Origin: an uncultured Bacteroidota bacterium | GTDB taxonomy: Bacteria > Bacteroidota > Bacteroidia > Flavobacteriales > Flavobacteriaceae | Assembly (NCBI GenBank): GCA_902536935.1 | Contig: CACAZM010000006.1 | Span: 1 to 64,000, forward strand | DNA: 64,000 nt | Reading direction: 5' to 3' | In this document: piece by piece, positions 20,328-30,046 of the stretch | Numbering within the stretch: position 1 is the first letter of the stretch | Layout of the letters: every line of letters starts with the position of its first letter | Program-made: the position numbers and the translations under genes | Notes under the pieces: generated by a model | Seen by the model: only the letters and a program-made list of their open reading frames with translations | The model's database searches: none | What the model was told of the DNA's origin: nothing

Positions 20328-21103
20328 TGTCAGATCGAAAGAAACAGTTGGAAGCCATTGATCGACTGCTGACCACAATGGATGATCTTCGAGAACAGTG
20401 TCCTTGGGATCGCAAGCAAACCTTTAAGAGTTTACGTCATTTGACGATTGAGGAGACCTATGAATTGAGCGAGTCTTTGTTGAAGGGGAGCCCTGAGGAC
20501 ATCAAGTCCGAACTTGGTGATTTGCTTCTTCACATTGTATTTTATGCAAAAATTGGTAGTGAGCAGTCTTCATTTGATATTGCCGATGTTGCCAATCGCA
20601 TTTGCGATAAGCTGATTCAGCGCCATCCGCATGTCTATGGGGATATTGAAGTGGCAGACGAAAAAGAAGTAAAGCGAAACTGGGAACAACTTAAACTCAA
20701 GCATGATCGTAAGGGAGTGCTCGACGGCGTTCCCGATTCACTGCCTTCTTTGATAAAGGCATATCGAATGCAAGAGAAAGCTGCAGGCGTAGGCTTTGAT
20801 TGGGATCAGACGGTAGATGTCATGCAAAAAATTGAAGAAGAATTACAAGAGTTTTATGACGAAGTTGATCGAAACGATAAAGCATCTGCAGAAGCCGAGT
20901 TTGGAGACTTGCTGTTTTCTTTGGTGAATTATGCTCGTTTTATTGGAATCAATCCAGACGATGCCTTATCGCGGACGAATCAAAAGTTTCGCAGCCGCTT
21001 TGTAGGCATGGAGAAAAAAATCTCAGACCGTCAAATCAATATGAATCAACTCAAACTTGATGATTGGGAAAAATTGTGGCAAGAGGTAAAATCTGAGAAA
21101 TAG
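20327..21103 (+). CDS. mazG: Nucleoside triphosphate pyrophosphohydrolase MazG
   Basis: Hydrolyses NTPs to NMP and pyrophosphate, a housecleaning or (p)ppGpp-level function. The 258 residues hold two MazG domains: N-terminal (about 14-115; CPWDRKQTFKSLRHLTIEETYEL and KSELGDLLLHIVFYA) and C-terminal (about 140-250; EKAAGVGFDWD, EFGDLLFSLVNYARF). Both keep the acidic metal-binding ExxxD-type clusters. Last gene of the ruvX operon; it ends one base before the convergent DUF349 gene. Confidence 0.95.
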   Translation: MSDRKKQLEAIDRLLTTMDDLREQCPWDRKQTFKSLRHLTIEETYELSESLLKGSPEDIKSELGDLLLHIVFYAKIGSEQSSFDIADVANRICDKLIQRHPHVYGDIEVADEKEVKRNWEQLKLKHDRKGVLDGVPDSLPSLIKAYRMQEKAAGVGFDWDQTVDVMQKIEEELQEFYDEVDRNDKASAEAEFGDLLFSLVNYARFIGINPDDALSRTNQKFRSRFVGMEKKISDRQINMNQLKLDDWEKLWQEVKSEK

Positions 21104-21104
21104 A

Positions 21105-23009
21105 TTATACTCTTTTGAAAGCGTCTAGCTTTTGTTGCAAATCATCAATGATTTTCTTTTGTTTTTCAAGGTCTTTCATAACCTTATTCACCAACGGGTT
21201 TTCCGATGAACTTTTAGAGAAAAACTCCATATTCGTTTCGAGTTGAATGTACTCTTGTTTGGCTTTGTCTAAGCGTTGCTTGATTTGTGATTTTTCTTTT
21301 TGAATAAGTTCAGTTCGTTCACCCATCAACTTGAGTTTAAGCTTATACTTAAACGCAGCAATAGATTCTTTATCCTCACCGAGTTTTTTTAGCGCATTAC
21401 CAATGGTCGCAACAAACTCGCTGTTAATTTGATTTGTTTTCTGACCCACAGATCCAATTTTGGTCCATTCCTCAATAAACTGATCGATACTGGTTCGGTC
21501 AAGACCCTCTTCTGATTGGAGTTTTTTCAGCAACTCATCTTTTTCTTCAAATGCGTGTTGTTCGCCTTCTGATAGTTTGTTTTTTCGATCACCGAGAAGC
21601 GTAAAATAATCATTACATGCTTTCCGAAATAGTTTCCACGCTTTATCGTTTTGTTTTCTAGAGACGGGTCCCATTTCTTTCCACTTTTTCTGTAGGGCGA
21701 TCACTTTAGGCGTTGTCGCTACAAAATCATCTGTTTGTAAAAAGATCTCAACTTGTTTTACAAGTTCCATACGTTGTTTAAAATTCTTGCTGTAGTCTCT
21801 TTTGAGTGACTTGTAAAATGTATTTCGCTTCCTACTAAAAAGCCGCATGACACCCTTAAACAATGCCCAAATTTCCGCATTATCACTTCGACTTACATGA
21901 CCACATTCAAAAAATGAGGTTCGTAAATTCTCCATGTCTCGGATCACCTTTTGCATCTCATTGTGGGTTCTGATCTCAACCTCAGCAAGTCGCTCCATTT
22001 GGACGATGATTGTTTTCTTTTTTTCGTAGTTGGCTTTATAAACCTGCGCTTGATTTTTTTGAAAAAACTGACGTTTTTCATGGATGACCTTTGTTGCTTC
22101 GCTAAAGCGCTCCCAGAGTGTTTCTCCGTGTTCTTTGGCGATTGGCCCCAACTCATCCTTCCAACGTTTGTGGAGTTCTTGTAGGTTTCTAAAGGCCTTC
22201 AGGATATTGTCCATTTTACCCAATGCTTCGGCTTGCTCAATAATTTTTAATTTCTCTTCGTAATTATATTTAAAATCAAGCTCTCTGAATTCTCTGTTCA
22301 GATGGAGAAAATCATAAAATATACCGACGTGATGGTGGTAGGTTTTCCAAATGTTATTTGCTTCTGCTCTGGGTACATGCCCAGATTCTCTCCACCGGGC
22401 TTGCAAGTCCTTGAACTGTTTGTAGGTATCTGAAATAGGTTGGTCAAGCCCAATAAGTCCTTTGAGTTCATCGATTAAGTTTTTTCGAATGACCAAATTA
22501 TTTTGAAACGAGTTTTCGAGTTCTTGATAATACCTTGCTTTTTCAGACTTATGTCTACGGATCAAATCATCATAGGTGGTTTTTTCTGGGATTTTAGCAT
22601 CAAAATCTTTGAGTTCTCCCCCAGCATTGATAAAATCTTCTTTTTTCTTCTCTAAAATTTGACTGAGTTTTGGCTCGATTTGCTTGGAGAGTGCTTCCAC
22701 ATCACGTTTGTTATGATGTACTTTTCCAGAAGATACTTTTTTATCTAGTGCTTTCAGTAGTTGGTCGAGATTGAGACAATCATAGTTTTCTTCTTCACTT
22801 TCTGTCAAAGAAGATTCATCTTCATCAAGATTTGAATCTTCTGAAGTGGTATTTTCACCCTGTTGATCTTCAGTATTCTCTATTTTTCCTTCATCAGTAG
22901 ATGGCCTAGCTTTGGTCACCTCCTGCTTTGGATGGTTTTCAGTTTCAGGGACTTTTTCGTCCACTTTATCTTCATTTGCATCTTGCAAATTGGCAACATT
23001 ATCTAGCAT
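21105..23009 (-). CDS. DUF349 repeat protein
   Basis: A 634-residue highly charged, helical protein. After an acidic, low-complexity N-terminus (about 1-90, rich in Glu, Asp, Ser and Thr) it carries a series of DUF349 repeats, recognisable by the recurring pattern L..RW...G.VPR...NDKAWKLF/IW..F (for example near FKDLQARWRESGHVPRAEAN and KKWKEMGPVSRKQND). A coiled-coil occupies the last 70 residues. The ATG at 23009 removes 27 basic and hydrophobic residues that overlap the aroE end. The molecular function of the family is not established. It lies downstream of aroE, 59 bases apart. Confidence 0.88.
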   Translation of the reverse strand: MLDNVANLQDANEDKVDEKVPETENHPKQEVTKARPSTDEGKIENTEDQQGENTTSEDSNLDEDESSLTESEEENYDCLNLDQLLKALDKKVSSGKVHHNKRDVEALSKQIEPKLSQILEKKKEDFINAGGELKDFDAKIPEKTTYDDLIRRHKSEKARYYQELENSFQNNLVIRKNLIDELKGLIGLDQPISDTYKQFKDLQARWRESGHVPRAEANNIWKTYHHHVGIFYDFLHLNREFRELDFKYNYEEKLKIIEQAEALGKMDNILKAFRNLQELHKRWKDELGPIAKEHGETLWERFSEATKVIHEKRQFFQKNQAQVYKANYEKKKTIIVQMERLAEVEIRTHNEMQKVIRDMENLRTSFFECGHVSRSDNAEIWALFKGVMRLFSRKRNTFYKSLKRDYSKNFKQRMELVKQVEIFLQTDDFVATTPKVIALQKKWKEMGPVSRKQNDKAWKLFRKACNDYFTLLGDRKNKLSEGEQHAFEEKDELLKKLQSEEGLDRTSIDQFIEEWTKIGSVGQKTNQINSEFVATIGNALKKLGEDKESIAAFKYKLKLKLMGERTELIQKEKSQIKQRLDKAKQEYIQLETNMEFFSKSSSENPLVNKVMKDLEKQKKIIDDLQQKLDAFKRV

Positions 23010-23068
23010 GTCTCGGTTAACTTTGACAATCACAATATAGTAAAACTTTGTGAGTTTACTTTTTTGTG

Positions 23069-23809
23069 TTAATCCATCCATAAGGACCATGAGGCCTCTG
23101 CTTGCTCGACTAGCATTTGATAGCCATTCAGGGCTGTGGCACCTTTGGCTTTACCCATTTGCATAAAAGTGGTGACTTTGGGGTTGTAGATCAGGTCATA
23201 TAACAAATGTTGAGCGTTGATTTGCTTATAGTCAATTGGTGGATATGCATCTGTTTTAGGATGGGTGCCAAGTGGAGTGCAGTTAATAAGCAAGCTATGC
23301 TCTTCATAATCTGTGGCTGAAAGTTGGTGATATGCCTTTCTGTCTGGCCCTTCACTTCGAGACACTTTCAGCACTTGTATATTTATTTGTTCTAAGACAT
23401 AACAAACCGCTTTTGAAGCCCCGCCAGTTCCCAAAACAAGTGCTTTATTGTGATGTGGTTTGAGATGATTCAAAAGGGTTTTTTGAAAGCCGATATGATC
23501 TGTATTATAACCTAATCGTTTGTCGTCTTTAAATACAATTGTATTGACAGCACCAATCGCTTTCGCAACTGGGTCAAGCCCATCCAGAAAAGGAATGACT
23601 TCCTCCTTGTAAGGAATAGTTACATTCATACCAGAGATGTTTTCCCGGCTGAGAAGACTTTTGAAGGTTGATAGATTTTCAAGATCAAAGTTAACGTACT
23701 TATGTTGGATATTTTCAACTCTAAACTTATTTGAGAAGTAATCTCTTGAAAAAGAGTAGCCGATATCCTTTCCTAATAATCCAAAAAGTTTATTGTCGCT
23801 TTCGATCAT
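23069..23809 (-). CDS. aroE: Shikimate dehydrogenase
   Basis: Reduces 3-dehydroshikimate to shikimate with NADPH. The 246 residues show the substrate-site YSFSRDYF, the catalytic-lysine motif NVTIPYKEEV, GAVNTIV and the dinucleotide-binding VLGTGGASKAV. The C-terminus retains GYQMLVEQA. An alternative ATG two codons upstream (23815) is equally possible; both overlap the upstream DUF368 gene, which indicates an operon. Other aro genes are not nearby. Confidence 0.95.
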   Translation of the reverse strand: MIESDNKLFGLLGKDIGYSFSRDYFSNKFRVENIQHKYVNFDLENLSTFKSLLSRENISGMNVTIPYKEEVIPFLDGLDPVAKAIGAVNTIVFKDDKRLGYNTDHIGFQKTLLNHLKPHHNKALVLGTGGASKAVCYVLEQINIQVLKVSRSEGPDRKAYHQLSATDYEEHSLLINCTPLGTHPKTDAYPPIDYKQINAQHLLYDLIYNPKVTTFMQMGKAKGATALNGYQMLVEQAEASWSLWMD

Positions 23810-24755
23810 AAACATCTATAATAATAACAATTAATAGGCCAACGCCAATCCAAAATAGAGAAAAATATTGATAGAACCCACTGCTTTCCATGGTATTGTT
23901 TATCAATGAGTTGTTGGTCAGCAGGCGAAAATCAGACCAAGGCCAAAGGATTGATAGGGAGCCAACGATAAATCCAATTATCAAAGCATTTAGTTTGTGT
24001 TCGAAACGCACAATAATATAGTGTAGTAAATTGGAAATGCTAACCAATCCAAACACCGAACCGCCAACAAAGACAACTAAAATGGTTAGCAATTCTTTGT
24101 ACTCTTGCAATAGGGCTGAGTATGCTGAGGGGTTTTGAAGTAGCTGAACGCTGAATTCCCATACCGCATTTACAGCATCAACCAGTAGGAGGGCATAGTT
24201 GCCAAGGAGAATCAATAAAAAAGAGCCCGAAAGTCCTGGAAGTGTCATACCAATGATGCTGATTAGACCACAGAAAAAGACAAACCATAGTTTTCTGTTT
24301 TCTGGAGCCGGCTCTAAAAATGTTAGGGACAAACCCACTGCAAGTCCAAGCAAACTGTATAACACGTATTTCAAATTCCATTTTCTAAAGTCTCTAATCA
24401 ATACAAAAGCAGACATGACGACCATTCCAAAAAATAAACCTTTTACGTGTTGTTCATAGTGTAATAATGCGATATCAAGTACTCTAGAAACGGTGAAATA
24501 GCTCAGTAATATCCCTAAAGCGATCAACAACAAAAACAAGGCGTTGGTGTATTGGTAAAATCGTTTAAATCGACCTGTTAACAGCATATAAAATGCTTTG
24601 AGGTTCAAGCGCTTGAGCGAGTATAAAAATTCTGGATAGAAGCCAGTTACGATAGCAACAATCCCTCCGGACACACCTGGAACTTTATTGGCAATGCCCA
24701 TAGCTAGTCCTTTGACAATAAGCAAAATATGATCATATAATCCTCTTTGACTCAT
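23790..24755 (-). CDS. DUF368 membrane protein, second of a tandem pair (polyprenyl-phosphate transporter family)
   Basis: A 321-residue inner-membrane protein with about eight to ten hydrophobic helices. The signature motifs are GLAMGIANKVPGVSGGIVAIVTG near residue 15 and GMTLPGLSGSFLLILLG near 170, the inverted-repeat glycine motifs of DUF368. Members of this family (PopT) were shown in other bacteria to recycle undecaprenyl phosphate across the membrane. It overlaps its paralogue by four bases and aroE by about 20, so it sits in the middle of an operon. Confidence 0.88.
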   Translation of the reverse strand: MSQRGLYDHILLIVKGLAMGIANKVPGVSGGIVAIVTGFYPEFLYSLKRLNLKAFYMLLTGRFKRFYQYTNALFLLLIALGILLSYFTVSRVLDIALLHYEQHVKGLFFGMVVMSAFVLIRDFRKWNLKYVLYSLLGLAVGLSLTFLEPAPENRKLWFVFFCGLISIIGMTLPGLSGSFLLILLGNYALLLVDAVNAVWEFSVQLLQNPSAYSALLQEYKELLTILVVFVGGSVFGLVSISNLLHYIIVRFEHKLNALIIGFIVGSLSILWPWSDFRLLTNNSLINNTMESSGFYQYFSLFWIGVGLLIVIIIDVYDRKRQ

Positions 24756-25669
24756 TGCTTTTGGGATTGACTCATTTTATGAATTGCGTAGATTACAAAA
24801 CTCCCAATAAGTATAAACGAAAGGCCAATCCACAGTTCGGAATTGCTGAGTTCAAAATTGGGTAAAACAGCGGTCTGGCCGTGGTTTTCATCTTTTATGA
24901 ATTGCTTCCATGGCCAGACCTTGTATAGAGAACCAAACATAAATCCAGCCATCGTCGCAAGCAAAGGATTCCGATAATTGAGATAGAGCTTTCCTACCCA
25001 GTGCGCAAACAGCTTAAGTCCAATTATCGCCCCCAACCCAAACGCAATAAGGTTTAAAAACCCTTGAATTTGAAAAGAACGAACGAGCTCAACAGTTTCA
25101 AGCGCAGTTTCATAAGCACCTAATAAAACCAAAATAAATGCTCCCGAAACTCCTGGAAGTATCATTGCCATAATCATCAACATTCCACATAGAAACAGGT
25201 AGGTTAGGGCTTCGTTTGCCGCTGCAGGAGATAAAAAGCTGATCAAAAATGAAATCAGTCCTCCAATAACCAAAACAAAAATTGTGCTTGGAGACCAATG
25301 TTTAACGTCCTTGCAAATCAAGATCGAACTAGCGAAAATCAGCCCAAAGAAAAAAGACCAAAGTTCAAGGGCGTGATTTTCTAGAAAAAAGCCAATGATG
25401 GAACTTAAAAACAAAATACTTGTGGAAATCCCTAAAAAAAGAGGTAATAAAAAGGGGCCATTGATTTTTTGCCATGAAGCCTTTCGATTTGCACCAAACA
25501 AAGCTAAAATTTCTTTTACATTGAGACGGTTTATTGAAGCAATTAAGTCTTCATATATATTTGTGATCAGAGCAATTGTACCGCCAGAAACCCCGGGAAC
25601 AAGATCTGCAATTCCCATTGCAATGCCTTTAAGATATATGCCTATTGTTGATTTATTGAATTTAATCAT
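24752..25669 (-). CDS. DUF368 membrane protein, first of a tandem pair (polyprenyl-phosphate transporter family)
   Basis: A 305-residue polytopic membrane protein. It has the same two DUF368 motifs as its neighbour: GIAMGIADLVPGVSGGTIALITN (about 14-36) and AMILPGVSGAFILVLLG (about 165-181). Here the first motif has ADLVPG, the usual form, whereas the downstream copy has ANKVPG. The two copies are clearly divergent paralogues rather than a recent duplication. The expected role is undecaprenyl-phosphate flipping. The stop overlaps the next start as ATGA. Confidence 0.88.
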   Translation of the reverse strand: MIKFNKSTIGIYLKGIAMGIADLVPGVSGGTIALITNIYEDLIASINRLNVKEILALFGANRKASWQKINGPFLLPLFLGISTSILFLSSIIGFFLENHALELWSFFFGLIFASSILICKDVKHWSPSTIFVLVIGGLISFLISFLSPAAANEALTYLFLCGMLMIMAMILPGVSGAFILVLLGAYETALETVELVRSFQIQGFLNLIAFGLGAIIGLKLFAHWVGKLYLNYRNPLLATMAGFMFGSLYKVWPWKQFIKDENHGQTAVLPNFELSNSELWIGLSFILIGSFVIYAIHKMSQSQKQ

Positions 25670-25698
25670 CGAGGCAAAAATACGAAATAAGAAGGTGC

Positions 25699-27087
25699 TT
25701 AGACCTTTAAAGACAGACTTTGCTTAACAAACGAGGAACTTTTAAACTCAGGAAAGGTTTCGTAAAAGTGGTTGAGTTGTTTGGCATCTGACATGTAGGC
25801 ATTTTTGAGGTAAAAACTCGCTTCAAGTGACTGTGAGGACAACAAATAAATCCCGCCGAGACGGAAGCTTATCACACTGCTTTCAGGATGAAATTCAAGT
25901 CCGTGTTGCAAAATTTCCAATGCTCTTGGATAATCGTGCATTTCTTTGAGAACATCTGCCCATTTAACCCATGTGTCAACCTCATAATTTCCAAGATTGA
26001 CACACTCAGTAAAACCCATATCTGCTTCTTCAAAAAAGCCCAAAGCAAAGTTGATTTCAGCGTACCTTTTCCATGTCGTAACATTGACATTGTCAATATG
26101 TATGGATTTCTTTACGTAGTATAGAGCTTTTTCGAAGTCTTTGTTATCAAAATATACATCGATTAAGGCAATCCATGCTTTTTCATATAAAGGATCTTCA
26201 TTTAATGTCCTTTTGAAATACTCTATGGCAAGTTTAGTATTTCCCAATTCTAGATGACAGTGTCCAATGTGCAATAGTGCAAATGCAGTTGGCTCATCGA
26301 TTGACAAGGTCATTTCGTAGGCGAGTATTGCTTCGTTATAGCGTTTCATTTTTTGAAGTGTTTTTCCCATCTCAAAATAGGCACCGATGAAGTCGTTATC
26401 GCAAATGACTGCAAAGTCATAGGAGCTTAAGGCTTGTTTAAGCAGCCCCTTACTCGCATATTGACGACCCAATTGATGCCATGCGATTTCGCTAAAGGGA
26501 TCAGCTTCTAAAAATTTATTGAGGAATTCAATTGCACCATCTGGGTTTTCTAAAGATTCAAAACAATATATCACATTGTATAAAGCATGGGTGTCTTTTG
26601 GGTCTTCGTTTAGACACTTTATAAAGTGCTCCTTTGCCATAGTATAGCTATCTAAGAAAAGATATTCCATCGCCAACATGCTGTGAAATTCGGCTTGACT
26701 CTCGCAGTACTCTAAGCCTTTGGTCAAGAATGATATTGCTTCCTGATGCCTTTTGGTTTTTGATAGGATAACTGCCTTGTGAATATACACATATTCGTTG
26801 TAGGGCTCCATTTCCCCAAGCTTATCAATCACCTCTTCAGCTTCCTTATACTGATTATTTAGCAGCATTAATTCGACATGAAGAAGTTTTAATCCGCTAT
26901 TTCCAGGGTGTTGATTTTCACCAATTTCAAGTGCTGTGTAAGCCAAACGAAGGCTGCCTGAATCAATGTAATATTGGATAATTTCTTCAAATTCAGTGGC
27001 GTCGAAAAAGTTCACTCGGTTTGATTGTAACATCAACTCAAAACGAGCGATTGGAGATTTGTGGTCTTTGTTAGAATTTGTATTCAT
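25699..27087 (-). CDS. Tetratricopeptide repeat protein
   Basis: A 462-residue soluble protein made almost wholly of TPR helices. Repeats appear about every 34 residues from residue 20 to 430, with the W/Y...G......A pattern clear in AWHQLGRQYASKGLLKQALSSYDFA, ALLHIGHCHLELGNTKLAIEYF and AWIALIDVYFDNKDFEKALYYV. There is no signal peptide, so it probably acts as a cytoplasmic scaffold. It stands 30 bases upstream of the DUF368 pair and is likely the first gene of that operon. No specific partner can be inferred. Confidence 0.88.
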   Translation of the reverse strand: MNTNSNKDHKSPIARFELMLQSNRVNFFDATEFEEIIQYYIDSGSLRLAYTALEIGENQHPGNSGLKLLHVELMLLNNQYKEAEEVIDKLGEMEPYNEYVYIHKAVILSKTKRHQEAISFLTKGLEYCESQAEFHSMLAMEYLFLDSYTMAKEHFIKCLNEDPKDTHALYNVIYCFESLENPDGAIEFLNKFLEADPFSEIAWHQLGRQYASKGLLKQALSSYDFAVICDNDFIGAYFEMGKTLQKMKRYNEAILAYEMTLSIDEPTAFALLHIGHCHLELGNTKLAIEYFKRTLNEDPLYEKAWIALIDVYFDNKDFEKALYYVKKSIHIDNVNVTTWKRYAEINFALGFFEEADMGFTECVNLGNYEVDTWVKWADVLKEMHDYPRALEILQHGLEFHPESSVISFRLGGIYLLSSQSLEASFYLKNAYMSDAKQLNHFYETFPEFKSSSFVKQSLSLKV

Positions 27088-27171
27088 TAAATGACTTACA
27101 TTCTAATTATAAAGTTAAACCCAAGGTTGATAAAAATGAAATAAACGGATTTATTGTTTTTAACAATTTAA

Positions 27172-28362
27172 TCAACAGATTTCGTCAAGGATATTTAAGA
27201 TGATATCACACCCTTTTTTGATCTCTTTTTTTGAGATTATTAGTGGAGGTGTAACCCGAACGGCTCTCTTTTCAAACAGCAAAAAAAACAACAACAACCC
27301 TCGTTCAAGAGCAATTTTCACCAACTGTTGTGCATGTTCTGGTGTTCGAAGAATTAGGGCTAACATCAGTCCTTTTCCGCGGATTTCTTCTATTCCCCGA
27401 TGTTGGAGTTGTTCTCTAATATATTGTTCTTTTTCAAGTGTTTCGGAGATTAAATTGCTTTGTAAAAGAGTTTTTAAAGTAGCGTGACATGCCGCTGCAA
27501 TGACTGGATGCCCACCAAAAGTTGTGATATGTCCCAGTATGGGTTTGTCTTGCAAGAGGTTCATAAGTTCTTTTGAGGCACAGAATGCACCTACAGGGAA
27601 TCCACCTCCAAGTCCTTTTCCAGTGACAAATATATCAGGAATCATATTGTAGTGTTCAAAGGCAAATAGTTTCCCTGTTCGACCCATTCCAGGTTGAATT
27701 TCGTCTAAAATCAATAGAGCTCCCACTTTGTCACATCTTTCTCGAACGGCTTTCATATAGTCATTGGTTGGAACGATAAACCCAGCACCCCCTTGTATGG
27801 TTTCTAAGATGACTGCTGCAGTTTGTTCATTGATTTGTTCTAAATCCCTAACATCATTAAATTGGATAAAAGACGTACCGGGGATTAGGGGTCGATAGGC
27901 TCGTTTTCGTTCTTCATACCCCATTACACTCATCGCCCCTTGCGTATTTCCATGATAGGCATTGTTGGCAGAGATAATTCGCTGTCTGCCAGTTGCTCTT
28001 TTAGCAAGCTTAAGTGCCCCTTCAATACCTTCCGTCCCTGAGTTGGTCAGGTACGTACATGACAATTGTTCTGGCAAATGATCAGCCAATAACTTGACCA
28101 GTTGAACAGGTTCATCTTGCACAAATTCCCCATATACCATAACGTGGAGGTATTTTCTCATCTGTCGGCGAACGGCCCGAATCACTTTAGGATGAGAATG
28201 ACCCAAAGTACAAGCAGAGACACCTGCGACAAAATCAAGATATTTTCTGTTATCCTTATCGATGATATAACTTCCACGAGCTTTTTTGACTTCAAGTCCG
28301 ATTGGTTGTGCGGTTGTTTGTGCCTGATGTGCAAAGAAGATATGTCGGATTGTATGTCTCAT
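27172..28362 (-). CDS. Class III (acetylornithine/4-aminobutyrate-type) aminotransferase
   Basis: A PLP-dependent aminotransferase of 396 residues. Conserved features are the TNSGTEGIEGALKLA phosphate-binding segment (about 106-120), YHG at 136-138, the LILDEIQPGMGRTG aspartate motif (218-230) and the PLP lysine Lys249 in VTGKGLGGG. Substrate is uncertain: the family includes acetylornithine, ornithine and GABA enzymes, and a clear ornithine aminotransferase (rocD) is present elsewhere in the window. It overlaps the OstA-like gene by four bases (ATGA), and that pairing is usual in flavobacteria. Confidence 0.85.
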   Translation of the reverse strand: MRHTIRHIFFAHQAQTTAQPIGLEVKKARGSYIIDKDNRKYLDFVAGVSACTLGHSHPKVIRAVRRQMRKYLHVMVYGEFVQDEPVQLVKLLADHLPEQLSCTYLTNSGTEGIEGALKLAKRATGRQRIISANNAYHGNTQGAMSVMGYEERKRAYRPLIPGTSFIQFNDVRDLEQINEQTAAVILETIQGGAGFIVPTNDYMKAVRERCDKVGALLILDEIQPGMGRTGKLFAFEHYNMIPDIFVTGKGLGGGFPVGAFCASKELMNLLQDKPILGHITTFGGHPVIAAACHATLKTLLQSNLISETLEKEQYIREQLQHRGIEEIRGKGLMLALILRTPEHAQQLVKIALERGLLLFFLLFEKRAVRVTPPLIISKKEIKKGCDIILNILDEIC

Positions 28363-30014
28363 TTCATTTTTAGTTTCATGCTAGACATTACTTCTTCTGC
28401 ATCTGTTTTTTTGGAAACAGTATCATTTTTTGCTGTATTCATTATTAGATCGGCTTTTGATCTTATCATTTCATCCCCACGCCAATAAAAACCGGTTAGT
28501 TGCTGCTGGTCTTTTGTAAGTTCCTCGTTTGGGTAAACCGCCCCTTCTGGCTTGGTCAAAAACGTAATGGATTGAATTTGATTGTCAGCCATTCGTAATT
28601 GCATCGCACTACAAATTGCCTTGTCAATGCCAATCAGGTCTTGGGTGGTATCATCGTATAGATAATACACCATTTCTGCGTTTTTGACGATGTCAATGGT
28701 TTGTAGCTCATTGTTTTCAAAGTTGCCTAGTAAGTTGATTCCTTTCATTTGGTTAAACTGACTGGGGTTAAGAGAATCTTGCTCAGCGACAATCGCATTT
28801 TTAAAAATTTTAAGCGAGTCTATGGCGTTAGAGGTTGAGTCTGTCAAAAGGTGAATGAGATCTCCACTCATTTGCGTTTTTGCTGACCACAACACGGGGT
28901 TTATTTTTGTTATGTCACGAGCAGACAAAAGTTGTGACTCACGATCGCTGATCGGTTGACGTAAGAGTTGGATAAGACCAGACTTTTGATCGATATGAAT
29001 TGAATCGGAAACACCACTAAGGTTGGTTTTAAAAATGCGAACCCCATAATAGCCTGTTAGTATTCTTTCTTCTGCGGGCCCAGTAGCCAATAGGGTGTCA
29101 GCATGGATAAAGAGGGAGTCTTTATCTACCAATTTTATTGCGATTGGATTTCGGGTTACGATGGCAGAATCCCGTTCTTTGAAAATTTCGCCGTATTGCC
29201 CTCGAATCACATTATTTCCAATGGTGTCTGTGATTTGTACATTCTGACTTGCGGAAGCATATTGTATTCGGTCATCAAAATAAATGCTATCACCTTCAAT
29301 ATTCCTTAGGTTATAGTCGATTGATGCACGGTCTTGGAAATACCCTTTTTTGAGATTCGAGTCAAAAAAACCTCTATTGCACTTAACGTCATAGGACTCA
29401 CCATTTATGGTGGTCGCCCCATAAAAATAAGCGTGCCGTAGCTCCGTGTAATAATCCATACGTTCTGAATGGATAGTAAAGGACGGATCTGTGACATTGA
29501 CATTCGTGATGAATTCATATTTATTGTCATCAGCAACATAGGTACCAGATTGACTGCGAATCACTGTCTCCTCACTTGTGATTTCTCCAAAAATATTGTA
29601 ATAAGCTTCTTGTTTTTTTCGATCAAAATACAAAGAGTCTGTGCGCAAAGTCGATTCTTGATTTTTGAGATGCACTTTAAGCTTGGCAACTGCAAATTTT
29701 GTTGTCCCACTATACTCGATGTATTCACTGTTTAACTGCAAACTATCTCCTTGTTTGACAACTACATTTCCTTTGGCTTTAAAGAAATTTTGAGTTTCAT
29801 AAAAATAGGCAATGTCTGACCAGATGTCCATTCCATCATGGTGCAGATGAACACGAATGTCTTTATTAGATTTTAGAATTTTAGCATCTGGAAAGCGATT
29901 TTCGTTGACTTCGAAAGAAGCGGCTTCCCGAATGTCGATTTTTTTCGTCTCCTGCCCATAGGTCTTGGTAAGTGTTAAAAGCAGAAACAGTATACAATTT
30001 GTGTATTTTGACAA
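28359..30014 (-). CDS. OstA-like periplasmic protein
   Basis: A 551-residue exported protein related to the OstA/LptA-type beta-jellyroll proteins of LPS transport. A signal peptide is at 1-20 (ending KTYGQ). The body repeats short beta-strand patterns such as FFKAKGNVVVKQGDSLQLNSEYIEY and YASASQNVQITDTIGNNVIRGQYGEI, typical of OstA_2. Translation appears to start at TTG: the next upstream in-frame codons include a stop, and no ATG precedes the signal peptide. A role in LPS export or assembly is inferred from the fold. Confidence 0.82.
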   Translation of the reverse strand: MSKYTNCILFLLLTLTKTYGQETKKIDIREAASFEVNENRFPDAKILKSNKDIRVHLHHDGMDIWSDIAYFYETQNFFKAKGNVVVKQGDSLQLNSEYIEYSGTTKFAVAKLKVHLKNQESTLRTDSLYFDRKKQEAYYNIFGEITSEETVIRSQSGTYVADDNKYEFITNVNVTDPSFTIHSERMDYYTELRHAYFYGATTINGESYDVKCNRGFFDSNLKKGYFQDRASIDYNLRNIEGDSIYFDDRIQYASASQNVQITDTIGNNVIRGQYGEIFKERDSAIVTRNPIAIKLVDKDSLFIHADTLLATGPAEERILTGYYGVRIFKTNLSGVSDSIHIDQKSGLIQLLRQPISDRESQLLSARDITKINPVLWSAKTQMSGDLIHLLTDSTSNAIDSLKIFKNAIVAEQDSLNPSQFNQMKGINLLGNFENNELQTIDIVKNAEMVYYLYDDTTQDLIGIDKAICSAMQLRMADNQIQSITFLTKPEGAVYPNEELTKDQQQLTGFYWRGDEMIRSKADLIMNTAKNDTVSKKTDAEEVMSSMKLKMK

Positions 30015-30038
30015 AGCTTAATCTATTAATCATGCATG

Positions 30039-30046
30039 CAAATTTA
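30039..30046 (-). promoter_or_regulatory. Possible internal -7 element before the OstA-like gene
   Basis: TAAATTTG on the minus strand (30046-30039) matches TAnnTTTG and overlaps the purA stop; the TTG start of the OstA-like gene is 24 bases downstream. No -33 element was identified. Confidence 0.35.

Noticed and set aside
27100-27171. Terminator after the class III aminotransferase gene (ATTGTT/AACAAT hairpin)
   Set aside because: The stem is only six A-T-rich pairs with no proper T tract, too weak to support.
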